Source: Flaveria trinervia
Taxonomy: Eukaryota > Streptophyta > Magnoliopsida > Asterales > Asteraceae
Length of the DNA stretch: 64,000 nt
Assembly: GCA_025506515.1 (NCBI GenBank)
Contig: CM046453.1
Coordinates: 3,478,501-3,542,500, forward strand
Direction of reading: 5' to 3'
Shown: piece after piece, positions 35,597 through 47,918 of the stretch
How the letters are laid out: each line of letters opens with the position of its first letter
Numbering within the stretch: the stretch's first letter is position 1
The notes under the pieces: generated by a model
Databases searched by the model: none
The model's input: the letters and a program-made list of their open reading frames with translations, nothing else
What the model was told of the DNA's origin: nothing
Program-made: the position numbers and the translations under genes

Positions 35597-37640
35597 ATAC
35601 TTCAGGATGATGTTAAGTTAGCACTTCGGGACCTATATAATAAATGGATTCGATTGGATTAGTTATGTCGCCTCGTTAAAAACCTTTTTAAGAAAACCCA
35701 AAAGGAGAAAAACTTAGTGAAGGGACAAAGAGTGTATGGTATGTCATACCTTTAAAATCCACGTGCATAGTTTTACCACAACGCGCATGAACAAACTAGA
35801 ATAATGAAAATGTTTATATGTCATGCGATCATGTTGTGCTCCTAATGCAACTATGACTAGCGACATGAGAAAGACATGCTAAATGTCAATACGAGATTGG
35901 TGAGTTTATGAGTTTGTATAAATGTAAAAACATTTGAGTTATAATAACATAAGCAAGGTGTAATGAAATAGATAGCTAATTTATAACATAAGTATAACAA
36001 TAGGGTTTTCATGATCGTAGCTAGTTTTGTTTGTTTGTGTGCCTTTCATCATGACTTACTTAAGTCATGACAATGTATTTGTAGTTTCTTGTTTTACTTA
36101 TTATGTATATATTAAAAAACAAAGTGAAGGAACAGTAAATTTCATGTTGTGTGCCGTCCATTTGGGAATTTACGGTTGTGGTGTATACTTTTCTTGAATT
36201 GAAACACGTATCTTCAGCTGTTGAGGTGTAGCAACACGTCTTCTCCTTTTCTCCGCCTTTCTACTTTGGTTGATTATGATGATAGTGTTGTGAAAGGCAA
36301 CAAAGACATAACTCTAATGATTTCAAATTAGGTTTCTCCCATGATCCGATTTGTATTTTGTCTCCAAGTTCCAACCATGATTAGGGTTTCTCTAAAATTT
36401 CCGATTTGCAAAGTGTGGCCATGATCCGGTGTTGTGGCCGCAATTAAAGGTGTCAACCAACATAAACTTCTCCTCGGTTGTTATAGCCCTTTCAACGCAT
36501 CTGCTGCCTCCTCTTCTGTATGATTGTCTGTTGCGAGGTGAGTCTCGACGGGAACTCTGAATATCAAAAATAGCAAAACTCTTTAGCCATGTTTTTTTTA
36601 ACATATTTGATTCCTTCTGAAAGGTTCATGACCATGCTTCTTACATATTTGGCATATTGTTCCATGCTAATCTTCATGAATTTTCAAAGCTATCATGGTT
36701 GAGATGGCAGGTTGTGTTTGCTACCATTAAAAGACCCACAAGTAGGAACAAGGTAAGGACAGTTAGAAGTCTTCATGATCAACACCTTTTGTATCTTTTT
36801 GTGTGGATGAACGTTTGATTCATATATCCTATAAGATGGACAGATCTTGGGTCATTATATCTGGATCATTTTCAATAAGAGTATTTATGCTATTTCACAA
36901 TTGTATTATGACCAAAGAATCACTCGATGCATGTATTATGCAAGGGCTACTTGAAAGAAAAAATGGAAGTTCATGCATTAGCGTTCAATTTAGAAACCTA
37001 CCATGGAAGAAAAACTTATTTGTTTAGAATATTCAAAATAGTTTCTACAATGTATCAAAATGGAGTTTATGATATACTTGAACAAACATTGTATACTTTT
37101 ATTTGAAGAGTTATAACTGGAGTTTATGAATTTGGATGAATTCAAAATAGTTTCTTCAATGTATTGATAGTTTCTATGAACTTTACGTATCCTCTATCAG
37201 TTGCTTTTAGTTTGCAACACATTGATGATTGATGTGTATGATTTAGTTCTGCTGATTTTGGAATATTTTTAGTTTATATTCAAGTTGCATCTTCATTTCT
37301 ATTGTGTATTAGTCTATGGCATTTTGTCTATTCTAGTTTATATTAAATCATTAACAAATTTATATTTAATCAAAATTAGTCATATTAATTTAAAATATAA
37401 CCTTTTTATATTATGCTTCCTTAAGAAGGCTTGATATTTCTAATTTTTTATATAAATAAAGTTGTTTGAACCGAGAAAGTTCAATGTATATTCATAAGTG
37501 GTCCATCTATAAATAAAGTTGATATCTATTATTTTTTTCTTTTTTCTTTTTTATCAACAGCAACTGTACTACAATAATTTTGATTGGACTGTCCCACAAC
37601 GAAATACTAATGCTGTAGTCATCAAGAGATTCATAAAAAG
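35597..37640. other. Unassigned non-coding region
   Basis: At 35660-35730 the CCTCGTTAAAAACC...AAACCCAAAAGGAG string looks like debris of a copia-type element. The rest shows no conserved protein segment in six frames and no clear repeat structure. Confidence 0.45.
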
Positions 37641-38060
37641 CTTGCAAAACAAAACAATCATAATAACCCTGGTATTCTTATTTTGTTGAAACGAGAATGC
37701 CCACAATAACAAACATGAATTCAAATGAGAATACCCACAATAATTAATAATTAATCTGTAAAAGGATATATGTAATTATCTATTGTTTTTCTAGTGCAGA
37801 GAGAACACGTGTAATGAAGCCCTAGGCTTTTTGTTAGGTTTACGAAAATAATACAAATACAACACACATGCACAAATATAGAACAAGAAACTCTAAAGGA
37901 CACAAGATACAACGTTGTTTGGTTAGTTTGACATACATTCACACACTAAAACTATAATTTCTTTTTTATTAGCTCAAAAGTTCAAAGATTACAATTACAT
38001 GCTATTAATGTTTCTTACATTTATGAGGCTAACCAAAAGACCATATATTTGAATACTATT
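37641..38060 (-). repeat. Leader and LTR fragment of the copia-like family D (second copy)
   Basis: CCCACAATAA...TTTCTAGTGCAGAGAGAAC...GCCCTAGGCTTTTTGTTAGG matches the leader/LTR junction of element D at 62880-63010 (TTTAGTGCAGATAAC...CCCTAGGCTTTGATACC). The AGCTCAAAAGTTCAAAGATTACAATTACA block further right matches the D LTR. Strongly decayed. Confidence 0.6.
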
Positions 38061-38223
38061 CATCATTTTTTGATTCAATTGATTCAAACGTCCGGTCCAT
38101 CTTTATTGCAAAGGGTTACAATCTTGGTGATCAAGAAACACAAACATGGGCCAAATAAGCTTTATTAAATCTGGTCTCCTCTTTTAACCCGGTGTTGACT
38201 AAACCAAGTCCATATAAAGCTTC

Positions 38224-38585
38224 ACGCCCAATATGATACTGAATTTAAATCTTTATATTTCATATCTAGAGTAATTTGAATATAGAGATCATTCTAACCT
38301 TCACATGATCCTAGGATGTTGTTTGAAAGTTGAAACGTTGTACCTATACACGAGCACACATGCTAGAGGCGTTAGGGTTAACACAACGGAGTAGGGATTT
38401 TAACACGCCCAATATGATACTGAATTTAAATCTTTACTTTTCATATGTAGAGTAATTTGAATATAGAGATCATCCTAACCTTCACATGATCCTAGGATGT
38501 TGTTTGAAAGTTGAAACATTGTACCTATACACGAGCACACATGCTAGAGGCGTTAGGGTTAAACAGCGGAGTACGGATTTTAACA
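38224..38585 (+). repeat. Tandem duplication, two copies of 181 bp, overlapping the start of an LTR
   Basis: Starts ACGCCCAATATGATACTG at 38224 and again at 38405; the copies are almost identical, including the ATGCTAGAGGCGTTAGGGTTAA block. Each unit ends in the first 35 or so bases of the D-family LTR, so the duplication happened after that insertion. Confidence 0.9.
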
Positions 38586-38858
38586 TACATACACAAATGA
38601 TTTTGCAAGTAGAAAATAATGAACAAAAGATGTAATGTGATTTGGTTGGTATGATCTATGTCCACCGGTTGCAACTAAGATTTCTCTATTATAAGTTCAA
38701 GTTGCTCAAGGATTACAGTTACATAGTAGGGTATATATAAAATTGAAAAACTAGGCTTATAAAGTTAGTGAAAAAGAAATTAAATAAATATGGCTCGAGC
38801 CCATATTCTCTTTGTTGCCAACTTGAGCCCAAACCTAAAAGCGTTCATAACCCCAACA
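38551..38858 (-). repeat. Left (3') LTR of copia-like element D
   Basis: From GTTAGGGTTAAACAGCGGAG to ATAACCCCAACA. It aligns with 62999-63260 (GGAGTACG, GGTTGGT, GCAACTAAG, TCAAG..GCTCAA, GATTACA and GAAAACTAGG blocks in order). Much more diverged than the young copia LTRs. Confidence 0.7.
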
Positions 38859-39316
38859 ATCTCTCATTTGAATGCTTTGCATAATCCATAACTACCATCC
38901 ATGCAAACCTCATATCAAGTAACTTCAGTACTCTTTAAAACAAATACAAGTCGTCTAAGCTTGAGTTCCAAAATCAAGCCAAGATTTCAATCCAAATTCT
39001 CCTAGTTGTAACAGACTCTCTCATCAAGTACCTTAAGGACTATTTGAAGTTCTCAAGACCTCTAATCCATCAGTCATAATTAAACCAAAGTCTTTTGAAA
39101 TTAAATCCAAAACACGTCCTGTGCTCCTACTATCACCAAAATCCTTGAATGGTTTTAACCTTTGACTCCTTTATGCTTGTACCATCTTAGCACTAGGCCT
39201 TATACTTGCAAAATAAACCTTGTTAGCCCCCTAGAATTAATGAACCATACTTTGTCTTACTTAACTAGGGCATGCATACTCCCTTAACAGGTACCTCAAC
39301 CATATATAGTGATCCC
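38859..39316 (-). other. Non-coding internal debris of element D
   Basis: Lies between the D LTR and the X2 insertion. It has no recognisable reading frame, so the pol region of D was lost before or during later insertions. Confidence 0.4.
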
Positions 39317-40370
39317 TGATCACGAGTCAATAATTTGGTGTTTAATTGATCTAAATTCTTGATTTTACATCATGGTTATAGTGAAACAAGTTCAAGTTTT
39401 TTTGTGTTTTGGATTATAGGTGATTGGAGCTTAAGGAAACTTTTTCTAAGGTGAATAAGAACAAGATGAAACCACGAGGACCAAATGTGCAATTACCAAA
39501 AGATGCAAAATGGGAAACCGGAACTAAGTTTGGTGAAACATGAAGAGTATGGAAGAAGCGGGATGGAAATCGGAGCCCGAGAAGTGAAGAAATGCAAAAA
39601 TCGAAGATTCAAGACCACACTAACTTAAAATGGGTATAACTTGGGCTAGGAAAAGAGTAACGGGACGCACGACCTGTCAATTGAAAGCTCGTGAAAAGTT
39701 ACATGTGAAAATTAAAATTTCACTGGCCCTAGGCGTATCATACCCCAGTCGGCGTATTAACAACGTATTTATGGGCGTACTTGACCAAAATTTCAGAAAA
39801 TTGGGCTTAGGAAAGCTGAGGGGGGGCGTATGATACGCCGCCCTGGGCGTATCATATGCCGTTGGCTGAACAAACACCCTGATTTTATGAAATTTAAAGT
39901 TTATTTAAGCCAAAACAACCCTAATTCGATCAAGAACTTCTTGGAGACGAAAAGTGATGAACTTTAGGTGATTTTTGGTGTTCTAAGGCTCCCAAATGGT
40001 CTATAAACATTCTCCAAGTTAAGATTGAAGATTGAACGAAGATGATACGTGGCTAGGTACTCTTGATTGCTTTTGGGAGTACGATTCTTGTAAAGTGAGA
40101 CGATTGGTATGATTGTTTAGGTTTTTGTATTAAATATTGATTTATTGAATGCGACCTTATGTTTTAATTGAGTTAAACAAGTTACTTATAAATAAAGTTG
40201 TTTGTTTGATTATCAATTTTTTGGTTTCCTTGCATCGTGAACTAATCAAGAAAAGTAGGCAATGTGATATAAGTGAATTGGTAACATTGTGAATAAATGA
40301 GTCTTAAAAGATTGTTTCTTTGTTATCACTTTAATTAAAAGTTGAGATCTTTAAGTATTGTTTCTTACAA

Positions 40371-41147
40371 TGTCACATCCCAACCTTGACGGCGAAATGA
40401 TGTGAGGGTTAAGATTATTCACAGTCATATAACCCTATCTTCAAATGAAAATATTATTATCATAAGTTTCAAAAATGCAAGTTACAATCATAAGTCTCAA
40501 CATGAAATAAACCAAACATAAGTTTAAAATAATCCAAGACAATTTATTCAATATTCTAGGTCCAAATCCTAGATTTGAGCAACTTCAAAAGATAACTTCA
40601 AACTTGAGCGTTTTCTGAAACATGTTAAAAATAAAGCTCAACTATGAAAGTTGGTGAGTTTCCAAGGGTTTAATATACATAAATATATCAAAAGGTTACA
40701 AGTAGCAATTCATGTCAAAGGTTATGAGTTATGCAAGATTATAGAACACATATAACTACAATCATATCTTGATCAAGATTAATATTACAAGTTTATAAAA
40801 ATTAGCTAAGTGTATTTGGTTCCCATAATGAACAAGTCATACATCATCAGGAGTCGACAATACATCAGCTTTAGCACCAAATAAGCTTGTTAGGCCCATA
40901 GATCTATGACATCGCTAGACTAGCAATAGTTAATGATTGTCAACATATAATGTATCTCATATAACACTTACAATAACACAAATAACCATGACAAAAAAGT
41001 AAAGATGAATTGCATGTGCATTTACAAGTATCAAAATATTACAAGTGTAAGTTTATAAGGTTAACATGTTTCACCCCAAAAGGTGTGAAAAAAAGTAAAA
41101 GGACATAGAGAACTCACATGGAAAACAAGTATATAAATGATGATTAT
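40371..41147 (-). repeat. First part of the 3' LTR of element B
   Basis: TGTCACATCCCAACC... aligns with the start of the 5' LTR at 58334-59105 (shared ATTATTCAATATTCTAGGTCC, TAGGCCCATAGAT and other blocks). It stops abruptly where element A begins at 41148. Confidence 0.9.
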
Positions 41148-43725
41148 TGTCACACCCCAACCTTGACGGCGGAAACATTGAGATGTGAGGGTTAAGATCG
41201 TTCACAGCCACATAAAACTATTAATAACCCAAATATATATAAAATATAAGTTCCAATTGTGAAATTACAATAATAAGTCTCAAAGAAATTAAAAGCATAA
41301 CATAAGATGTAACAAGTCATTTTATTTCCTTTATTTAACTAGGTCCATTTCTAGATATGTAAGCTTCAAAGAGTAGAAATCAAGCTTGAGTATTTCCTGA
41401 AACATGTTAAAAATAAAATGTCAACAATAATGTTGATGAGATTTCCATAGTTTGCAATACATAAGTATATAAAAGATGGCAATTTATGCTGTAAGTTAGA
41501 GAACAAAGTAAACTAGGGATGTAAGACAGAATGCACAATCAAACCTTGACAAAGTTTTACAAGTCTCAAACATTTATAGGCATATACGATTAGCTAAGTG
41601 TACTTGGATCAACCAAGCAGGCTTGTCAAGCCCATAGATCTATGACGTCGCCAGGCTTGCAATAGTTAAGATTGTATATATAATTCGACATTACATGTTA
41701 GCTACAAAGTTCAACTAACCACAACACACAAGTAAATTGCCATAAGTTTACAAGAATCAAATATATACAAGTGAAATGTTTATAAATTGACATGTTTCAC
41801 CCCAAAGTGTGAAAATATGAAAAAGAGGTATAGAAATACTCACTTGATCAATAAATATATATTAGACGATTAATAAGAAAATAATAATAGGCGTTGTTTT
41901 AACGTAGCCCTTCACAATGCATCTAGAATATATGTAATTACAAGGTTTAAGTTTTAAAATAAAATTAACGTTTTAATGCGAACTAGGGTTTCATTAGGAA
42001 TTTTGGGGTTTTGTCAAACACTTATATTTAACAAATGAAAATCAAATATATTTTCTTGAAATAAGTGCTAAGAAATATATTTATATTTTATATAAGATAT
42101 GAAGGAAAAACATTTATAATAATTTATAAGATTTATATATTAGTTTTAAATAAGATTTTTTATAACTAAATAAAATTAGCACGATTTAAATAATTTAAAG
42201 TCAACGTTTGAAATAATAAAAACTATTATCTAAAATCTAATCTTTAAGTAAGTTATCTATAACATTAGCTTTAGGATTTTTAATAAAAATTCGAAGGTAA
42301 TAATTACAGAAAAAATTAATTAATTGATTTAAAAAAAACTAGGTTTATAAAATAATTTTACATAATTTTTAGAAATTTTTAATATTTATTTTGAAGGCCA
42401 AAAAGGCCTAAAAAATTGTGTGAGGCTCCCCGGGTTCGAACCGGGGACTCCTGCTTGATAGAGTGAGTGGGTAACCAGTGAACCAAGGCCTTAGCCGCGG
42501 TTTTACTTCGTTCCCAAATCTTAAGAACACCAGTTTCAAAATAGCCCCAATTTCATAAGAACCCTAGTTTGATTTGAACCAAAATTTAAGATCAAATCGA
42601 TGATGTTTACGGGAATGAACATGGGGCTTTGATTCCCCATGTAATTACGCGTATATAATTGTATTTATTTACCTTATTGATGGTGGATTGAAGGTGGAAC
42701 AGAACGAAGAACAACCGCGACCTAATCGAAGACGGTTCACAGTGCAATTGTAATTAATAATTCAATTCATTTTACAGGAAGCTCCCAAAGACATTGATAA
42801 GCGAAAGCCCTCTGTTAATTTCGATTGGAAAGACCCAAATGATACTGTTCGATCAACGGTGGTTTTGCAACAAAATTGATATACGATGAGAGATTTGTGT
42901 GTTTCTTAGATGAAATTGCGAGTGGTAGTATGTTAGGAATAGTTAATCGATGGTTATGGATTCCATTAATTGAGTTTTTAACGCGATATGAACGTTGAAC
43001 GGTTAGAAGTTGATTGGTGTTTCGGTTTCGGGGATTTCATCAAGAAACCAAGCGTTTCAGCATGAATTAAAGATGGTTACGGGTTCGATTCAAGCACTAG
43101 GACCGATTTGAAACGGTTTTTATACTTGATTATCAATGATTAAAGTGTTTAAGGAGTGGCCGGAGCTGCGGCCGAGGGTGGCCGGAGCTGCGGCTGAGGG
43201 TGGCCGGAGCTGCGGCCGAGGGTGGCCGGACATTGGCCGGAAAAACAAGGGTGAAAGGGGGTTTGGTTTGATTTTTTTATAAATTTACAGTTTGGCCCCC
43301 TTAAGATTGGAGTTGTATCGTTTTATGTAAAAACTTCCCATTTTAAGTTTCTAAAATAACAAAACACCCCCTTGAGTTAATAAACTCCAAAATTGTGTTT
43401 TTTTTTAATTTTAAGTTTGAAAACTTTTATAAATTATTATTACTATTATTATTATTATTACTATTTAATATTAGTATTACTATTATTATTAGTTTTATTA
43501 TTATTATTATTATTATTAATATAACATAATTATTATTACTCTTATAATTAGTTGCAATTGTTATTATAATTATATATATTTTTATTATTATGATTATTAT
43601 TCAATATAATAGCCATACCATCAAATAAGCATAACCAAACCCACAAGTTTCATAAAATACATAACTAGACCTTACAACAATTTTTTAAAATTAACTTTTA
43701 ATTAACCAAAATGCAAGATGTTACA
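41148..43725 (-). repeat. 3' LTR of element A
   Basis: TGTCACACCCC...GATGTTACA. Contains a tRNA-like patch at 42421-42498, a 22-bp GC-rich tandem repeat at 43157-43240 and an ATT-rich microsatellite at 43437-43525. Confidence 0.9.
43157..43240 (+). repeat. 22-bp GC-rich minisatellite within the LTR of element A
   Basis: Three and a half copies of GTGGCCGGAGCTGCGGC(C/T)GAGG. The corresponding part of B's LTR has only a short GCCGGC-rich patch. Confidence 0.9.
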
Positions 43726-43817
43726 GTCTCCCAAACTTAAAAGAATTTCATCCCGAAATTAAGAATAAACTAGGCAAACAAATACGAGTATCTCTCCTTC
43801 ATATGATCCTCACGCTC

Positions 43818-45027
43818 CTAAGTGAACTCATCCCCACACTTGTTCTCCCAACGAACCTTAACGATTGGAGTAGTTGTGGTTCTCGTTTTCTTCATAATGC
43901 GATCCATAATCTCAACAGGTTTCTCAATAAAGTGCAATGACTCGTCGATCTGGATGTCTTCCAATGGAACATGCAGACTCTCGTCGGCCAAACACTTTCT
44001 CAAATTTGAGACATGGAATACAGGATGAACTCCACTAGGGTCGGAAGGTAGTTCTAGTTTATAAGCCACTTTCCCACCCTTTTCAGAATTTTGAAGGGTC
44101 CTAAAAATCTTGGAGCTAGTTTACCCTTCTTTACAAAGCGAACAACACCTTTCCACGGTGACACCTTAAGAAGGACCATGTCGCCAACTTGGAACTCCAA
44201 TGGCTTACGACGCTTATCGGCGTAACTCTTTTGTCGACTTCTTGCCACTTCAAGGTTCTTGCGGATTGTGGAAACATTATCGGTCGTTTCTTGTATAAGT
44301 TCAGGACCAGTGATGAAATTTTCACCAACGTCAGTCCAGCAGATCGGTGATCGGCATTTACGACCATACAAAGCCTCGAATGGTGCTATCTTGATACTTG
44401 AGTGATAACTATTGTTATACGAAAATTCCGCGAGCGGTAAATGCGTATCCCAATCACCACCAAAGTCAAGGACACAAAGACGCAGCAGATCCTCGAGGGT
44501 TTGGATTGTTCGTTCGGTTTGACCATTAGTTTGAGGATGGTAAGCCGTACTCAAATCCAATTGAGTACCCAAGAGTTCTTGCATCAAAGACCAAAAGTGT
44601 GAAGTGAAGCGAGCATCTCGGTCGGAAATAATGTGTAAAGGCACGCCATGACGACTCACAATTTCGTCAATGTAGATTCAAGCCAGCCTTGAAACCTTGT
44701 ACGTATCTCGTATGGGTATGAAATGTGCGGTCTTAGTCAAACGGTCAACAATGACCCATATGCTATCATGACCACGAGGTGTACGAGGTAACTTGGTTAT
44801 GAAATCCATGGATATGTGTTCCCATTTTCACATAGGATTTCAGGTTGCTCAAGTAAACCACTTGGTCGTTGATGCTTGGCCTTGACTCTTGCACACGTGA
44901 GACACTTGGAAACATAAGACGTGATATCCTTCTTCATTCCAGGCCACCAATATTGACTACGCAGGTCCATGTACATCTTATCGGAGCCAGGATGAATGGA
45001 ATATCGGGTTTGATGAGCTTCGTTCAT
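43818..45027 (-). pseudogene. Integrase and chromodomain-like C-terminus of element A
   Basis: 45027-44797 carries the zinc-binding N-terminal domain (H...H, then C-L-T-C). 44659-44054 is the catalytic core with D-R-D-A-R-F-T-S and the ...T-N-G-Q-T-E-R segment. 44069-43818 is the C-terminal region with Y-K-L-E-L-P, H-P-V-F-H-V-S and a chromodomain-like V-K-V-R-W end. A one-base loss in a CCC run near 44826-44832 breaks the frame between the first two parts. Confidence 0.85.
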
Positions 45028-46048
45028 AATGAAGTGCCGAAGGTTATCACCATTCGGAATCCAAACTCAACTTCTCGCACGGGAGGTAACCCTTTAAGAT
45101 CCTCAGGAAAAACCTCGGGAAAGTCCCGCACAACATGAATGTCTTTCAACTCCTTACCCTTGGCTTTCGTATTAACTACATATGCCATGAAAGCCATGTA
45201 GTTTTTACTTAAGCACTTGCGGCCTTGATGCAAGACATGAGTTTGAGTCTTTGGGATGATTTCTCCCCAAAGACCTTCAAAGTATCACCGGTCGGTAAAG
45301 GAATTCAGATACACTTCTCGAAGCATAGAATTTCCGCACGATGCTTGGCTAACCAATCCATACCAATGATAACATCAAGGCTTCTCAATTGCATAAGAAT
45401 AAGGTCGACGAAAAACTCGTGTTCATTAAGGCTTAAGATGAAGTCACGTATTACGACGTCAACAACGATAGATTTTCCATCGGCGACCTCAACCGTGAAA
45501 GATCTTTCTAGATTAACACACGGTTTAGAAAGTATAGACTCGAATTCCAGGGACACGAAACTCCTATCGGCACCCGAATCAAACAATACGGAAGCATAAT
45601 GACTATTTACAAGATACATACCTGTTTGGTAACAACCTATTATTGGTATGATGAACATAGATAGGAATTTTACAAGACAAGAAAGGAGCAAAAGAAGTTC
45701 AACAACGTACCATTCACCACGTCGTTGTTGGCTTGTGCTTGGTTGAAGTTGATGTTGAAACCCTTCCACGAGCCGGTGGCACAGTTCCCGCATTGCGAGG
45801 ACATTGCGGACAAATTTGACCAGGCTCACCACAATTATAGCAGGTTCGGTTGGTAAGCATGGCAGTGTTGTTTGGCACACGAAGACAAGTAGCCACAAAA
45901 TGTCTATACTTCCAACACAACGAGCAGACTCGGCATGGGATGTTGCTCGCATGGTGGTACTTGCACGTGTTGCACATTGGATATGGACCAGCATAAGCTC
46001 TAGCCACGGGGGATTGATTTGCAACCACCATTTGTTTTTGAGGAGCAT
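45024..46048 (-). pseudogene. Aspartic protease and remnant of reverse transcriptase start, element A
   Basis: 46048-45305 holds L-F-D-S-G-A-D-R-S-F-V-S (the active-site triplet D-S-G is intact) and V-I-I-G-M-D-W-L. It overlaps the gag frame at its beginning. 45233-45024 carries [17 protein letters not shown], normally just before the RT fingers, then joins sequence that in element B precedes the integrase: the RT-RNase H block is deleted at about 45060-45067. Confidence 0.85.
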
Positions 46049-46799
46049 TGGGTGCGGTCACAGCGTAGTTGCGCGTTGAGGTGAACTTACGCTTTTTGTT
46101 TTGAGAAGATGACTCGGCCTTTACCTCATTTGTTTCCTCGGGTGTCACCTTCGCAGTAAACTTGGAACCCTTTGCCGACATCGTGCCAGCTCTTATATGA
46201 TTCTCGGTGAGCTGTGCAGTGATAGTAATCGCCTCCTCCAAAGTTGTGGGCCTACTACCCATCACGGCATCTTGAATTTGAGGTGGCACCCCCTTGATAA
46301 ATTTCTCAATGTTACGGGGCACGGTGTCCACCATGTGTGGTAGGAGCATACTCAACTCATGATGCCGGGTGGAATAAGCCAAGTGATTCCCACCATCTTG
46401 TTTGAGATTCCAGAACTCCTCCTCTAGCTTTTGCAACTCGCTCCTCGGGCAGAACTTTTGGATCATGATATCCTTAAATTCTTCCCAGGGCAACGCCATT
46501 GCAACCTCAGTTCCACGGTTTCTCTTTTCACTATTCCACCATGTTAGTGCCCGTTGTTGAAGAACACTTGTGGCATAGCGAACCTTGAACTCGTCGGGGC
46601 ACTCGCTAACAATGAATGTGTTCTCCATACTTTCAAACCACTCGAGAAGTCCAGTGGCTCCTTCTTTTCCACTAAAGTTAGTGGGTTTGCACGAGTTGAA
46701 GTGTTTGAAAGTGCAAGTACGATTGTTCCCGTTTTGGTTATTGCTATTCTCTCCATGAGCAACGCTATTGTTCCCATTGGTGTTGTTGCTATTAGCCAT
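45714..46799 (-). CDS. Gag of element A (361 codons, open)
   Basis: Structural protein of the retroelement, continuous from ATG at 46799. Asn/Gly-rich start, retrotransposon gag core (F-S-G-K-E-G-A-T-G-L-L-E-W-F ... L-T-W-W-N), then zinc-binding Cys clusters. The second knuckle (C-Y-N-C-G-E-P-G-Q-I-C-P-Q-C) has Gln where the zinc-binding His is expected. This is the longest uninterrupted gag in the nest. Confidence 0.85.
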   Translation of the reverse strand: MANSNNTNGNNSVAHGENSNNQNGNNRTCTFKHFNSCKPTNFSGKEGATGLLEWFESMENTFIVSECPDEFKVRYATSVLQQRALTWWNSEKRNRGTEVAMALPWEEFKDIMIQKFCPRSELQKLEEEFWNLKQDGGNHLAYSTRHHELSMLLPHMVDTVPRNIEKFIKGVPPQIQDAVMGSRPTTLEEAITITAQLTENHIRAGTMSAKGSKFTAKVTPEETNEVKAESSSQNKKRKFTSTRNYAVTAPNAPQKQMVVANQSPVARAYAGPYPMCNTCKYHHASNIPCRVCSLCWKYRHFVATCLRVPNNTAMLTNRTCYNCGEPGQICPQCPRNAGTVPPARGRVSTSTSTKHKPTTTW

Positions 46800-46929
46800 T
46801 AGGGTGCTATTAAGTTCACAACCATGGTCGGGATGACGGCAGCCATTTGCCGGGCGATCATTGCAGCTAGTTTACGGTCGGAACTTCCATGCTTTCCATG
46901 GTGACGAGACATGCTGGATATACAAAAAT

Positions 46930-47582
46930 GAGTTAGTTACGGGAATGAGGATAACAAAGGATAATAGTTTAGACAATGACAAACTAAGGGTTGTAAGGCA
47001 CACGGAATGATTCCATTTGGAAACGCATTACCATTTGGAAACGTTGACACGTCAAGGTGACTTGACCCAATTGCCTTAGAAACTTATGTATATTGACCAT
47101 AGTTTATCACTCATCCCAGAAATCCCCAGGTAAGCATGACTAGTCACGTAAGATTTATGCGAAATATTTGCATTAGCCCAAAGGCCTTTTGCTAGGAAAC
47201 CTAGGATACAGGTGTTTATGTGTCACACAATATTTCTTAGGTTCATGGAATCAAAACCTTGATGAGATTTATATAGATTAGACATAACGTCTAAAGATCA
47301 AAGTCATAAGCATAGGCATAAGATTCCACGTGTCGTCGAGAATAAGATTAAGAAGTTTCATGTTCGGGGAGAGTCAAAGAGTCAAAGTTAAGTTTAGGGA
47401 GACAAGTAACAATGTTTAGGCAATCCTATACTAAGGCATCAAATTGCACATAGGAGGGCATATCATTATGTAGCATAATTTACAAGATAGAAATATAATT
47501 CTATAAGGTTCATGCATACTATAGTCTAGGTCACCATTTCTAATAACCTAGATCCCTATAGTTATGGGCTCTGATACCAATC
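46930..47582 (-). other. Untranslated leader of element A
   Basis: Between gag and primer binding site; non-coding. Colinear with the leader of B at 57650-58333 (shared GGAATG(A/G)TTCCATTTGG, GGAAACGTT, CCCAGGTAAGCAT blocks). It contains two nearby copies of CCATTTGGAAACG/CCATTTGGAAACGC. Confidence 0.75.
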
Positions 47583-47918
47583 TGTCACACCCCAACCTTG
47601 ACGGCGGAAACGTTGAGGTGTGAGGGTTAAGATCGTTCACAGCCACATAACGCTATTAATAACCCAAATATATATTAAACATAAGTTCCAATTGTACCAT
47701 TACAATAATAAGTCTCAAAGAAATTAAAAGCATAACATAAGATGTAACAAGTCATTTTATTTCCTTTATTTAACTAGGTCCATTCCTAGATGTGTAAGCT
47801 TCAAAGAGTAGAAATCAAGCTTGAGTATTTCCTGAAACATGTTAAAAATAAAATGTCAACAATAATGTTGGTGAGATTTCCAGAGTTTGCAATACATAAG
47901 TATATAAAAGATGACAAT
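47583..47918 (-). repeat. Truncated 5' LTR of element A
   Basis: Aligns with 41148-41485 of the 3' LTR (about 96 percent by eye) and then stops. Sequence from about 47932 on is instead B-type LTR. At the junction a 21-bp string (47915-47935) is repeated 61 bp further on (47976-47996). Confidence 0.88.

Larger units (their letters stand above)
41148..47918 (-). mobile_element. Ty3/gypsy element A, nested in the 3' LTR of element B; RT and RNase H deleted
   Basis: The 3' LTR is 41148-43725 (2578 bp). The internal region is 43726-47582, with a purine tract next to 43726 and primer binding site TGGTATCAGAGC at about 47566-47578. The 5' LTR is cut to its first 336 bp or so (47583 to about 47918). 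Matching LTR parts differ at about 14 of 335 positions. Coding from right to left: gag, protease, start of RT, then directly integrase. Its right end and target duplication were lost in a deletion that also removed about 110 bp of B's LTR. Confidence 0.88.

Noticed and set aside
36392..37027. Small reading frames of 70-74 codons
   Set aside because: No recognisable motif, no splice or promoter context, and similar random frames occur throughout the AT-rich regions.
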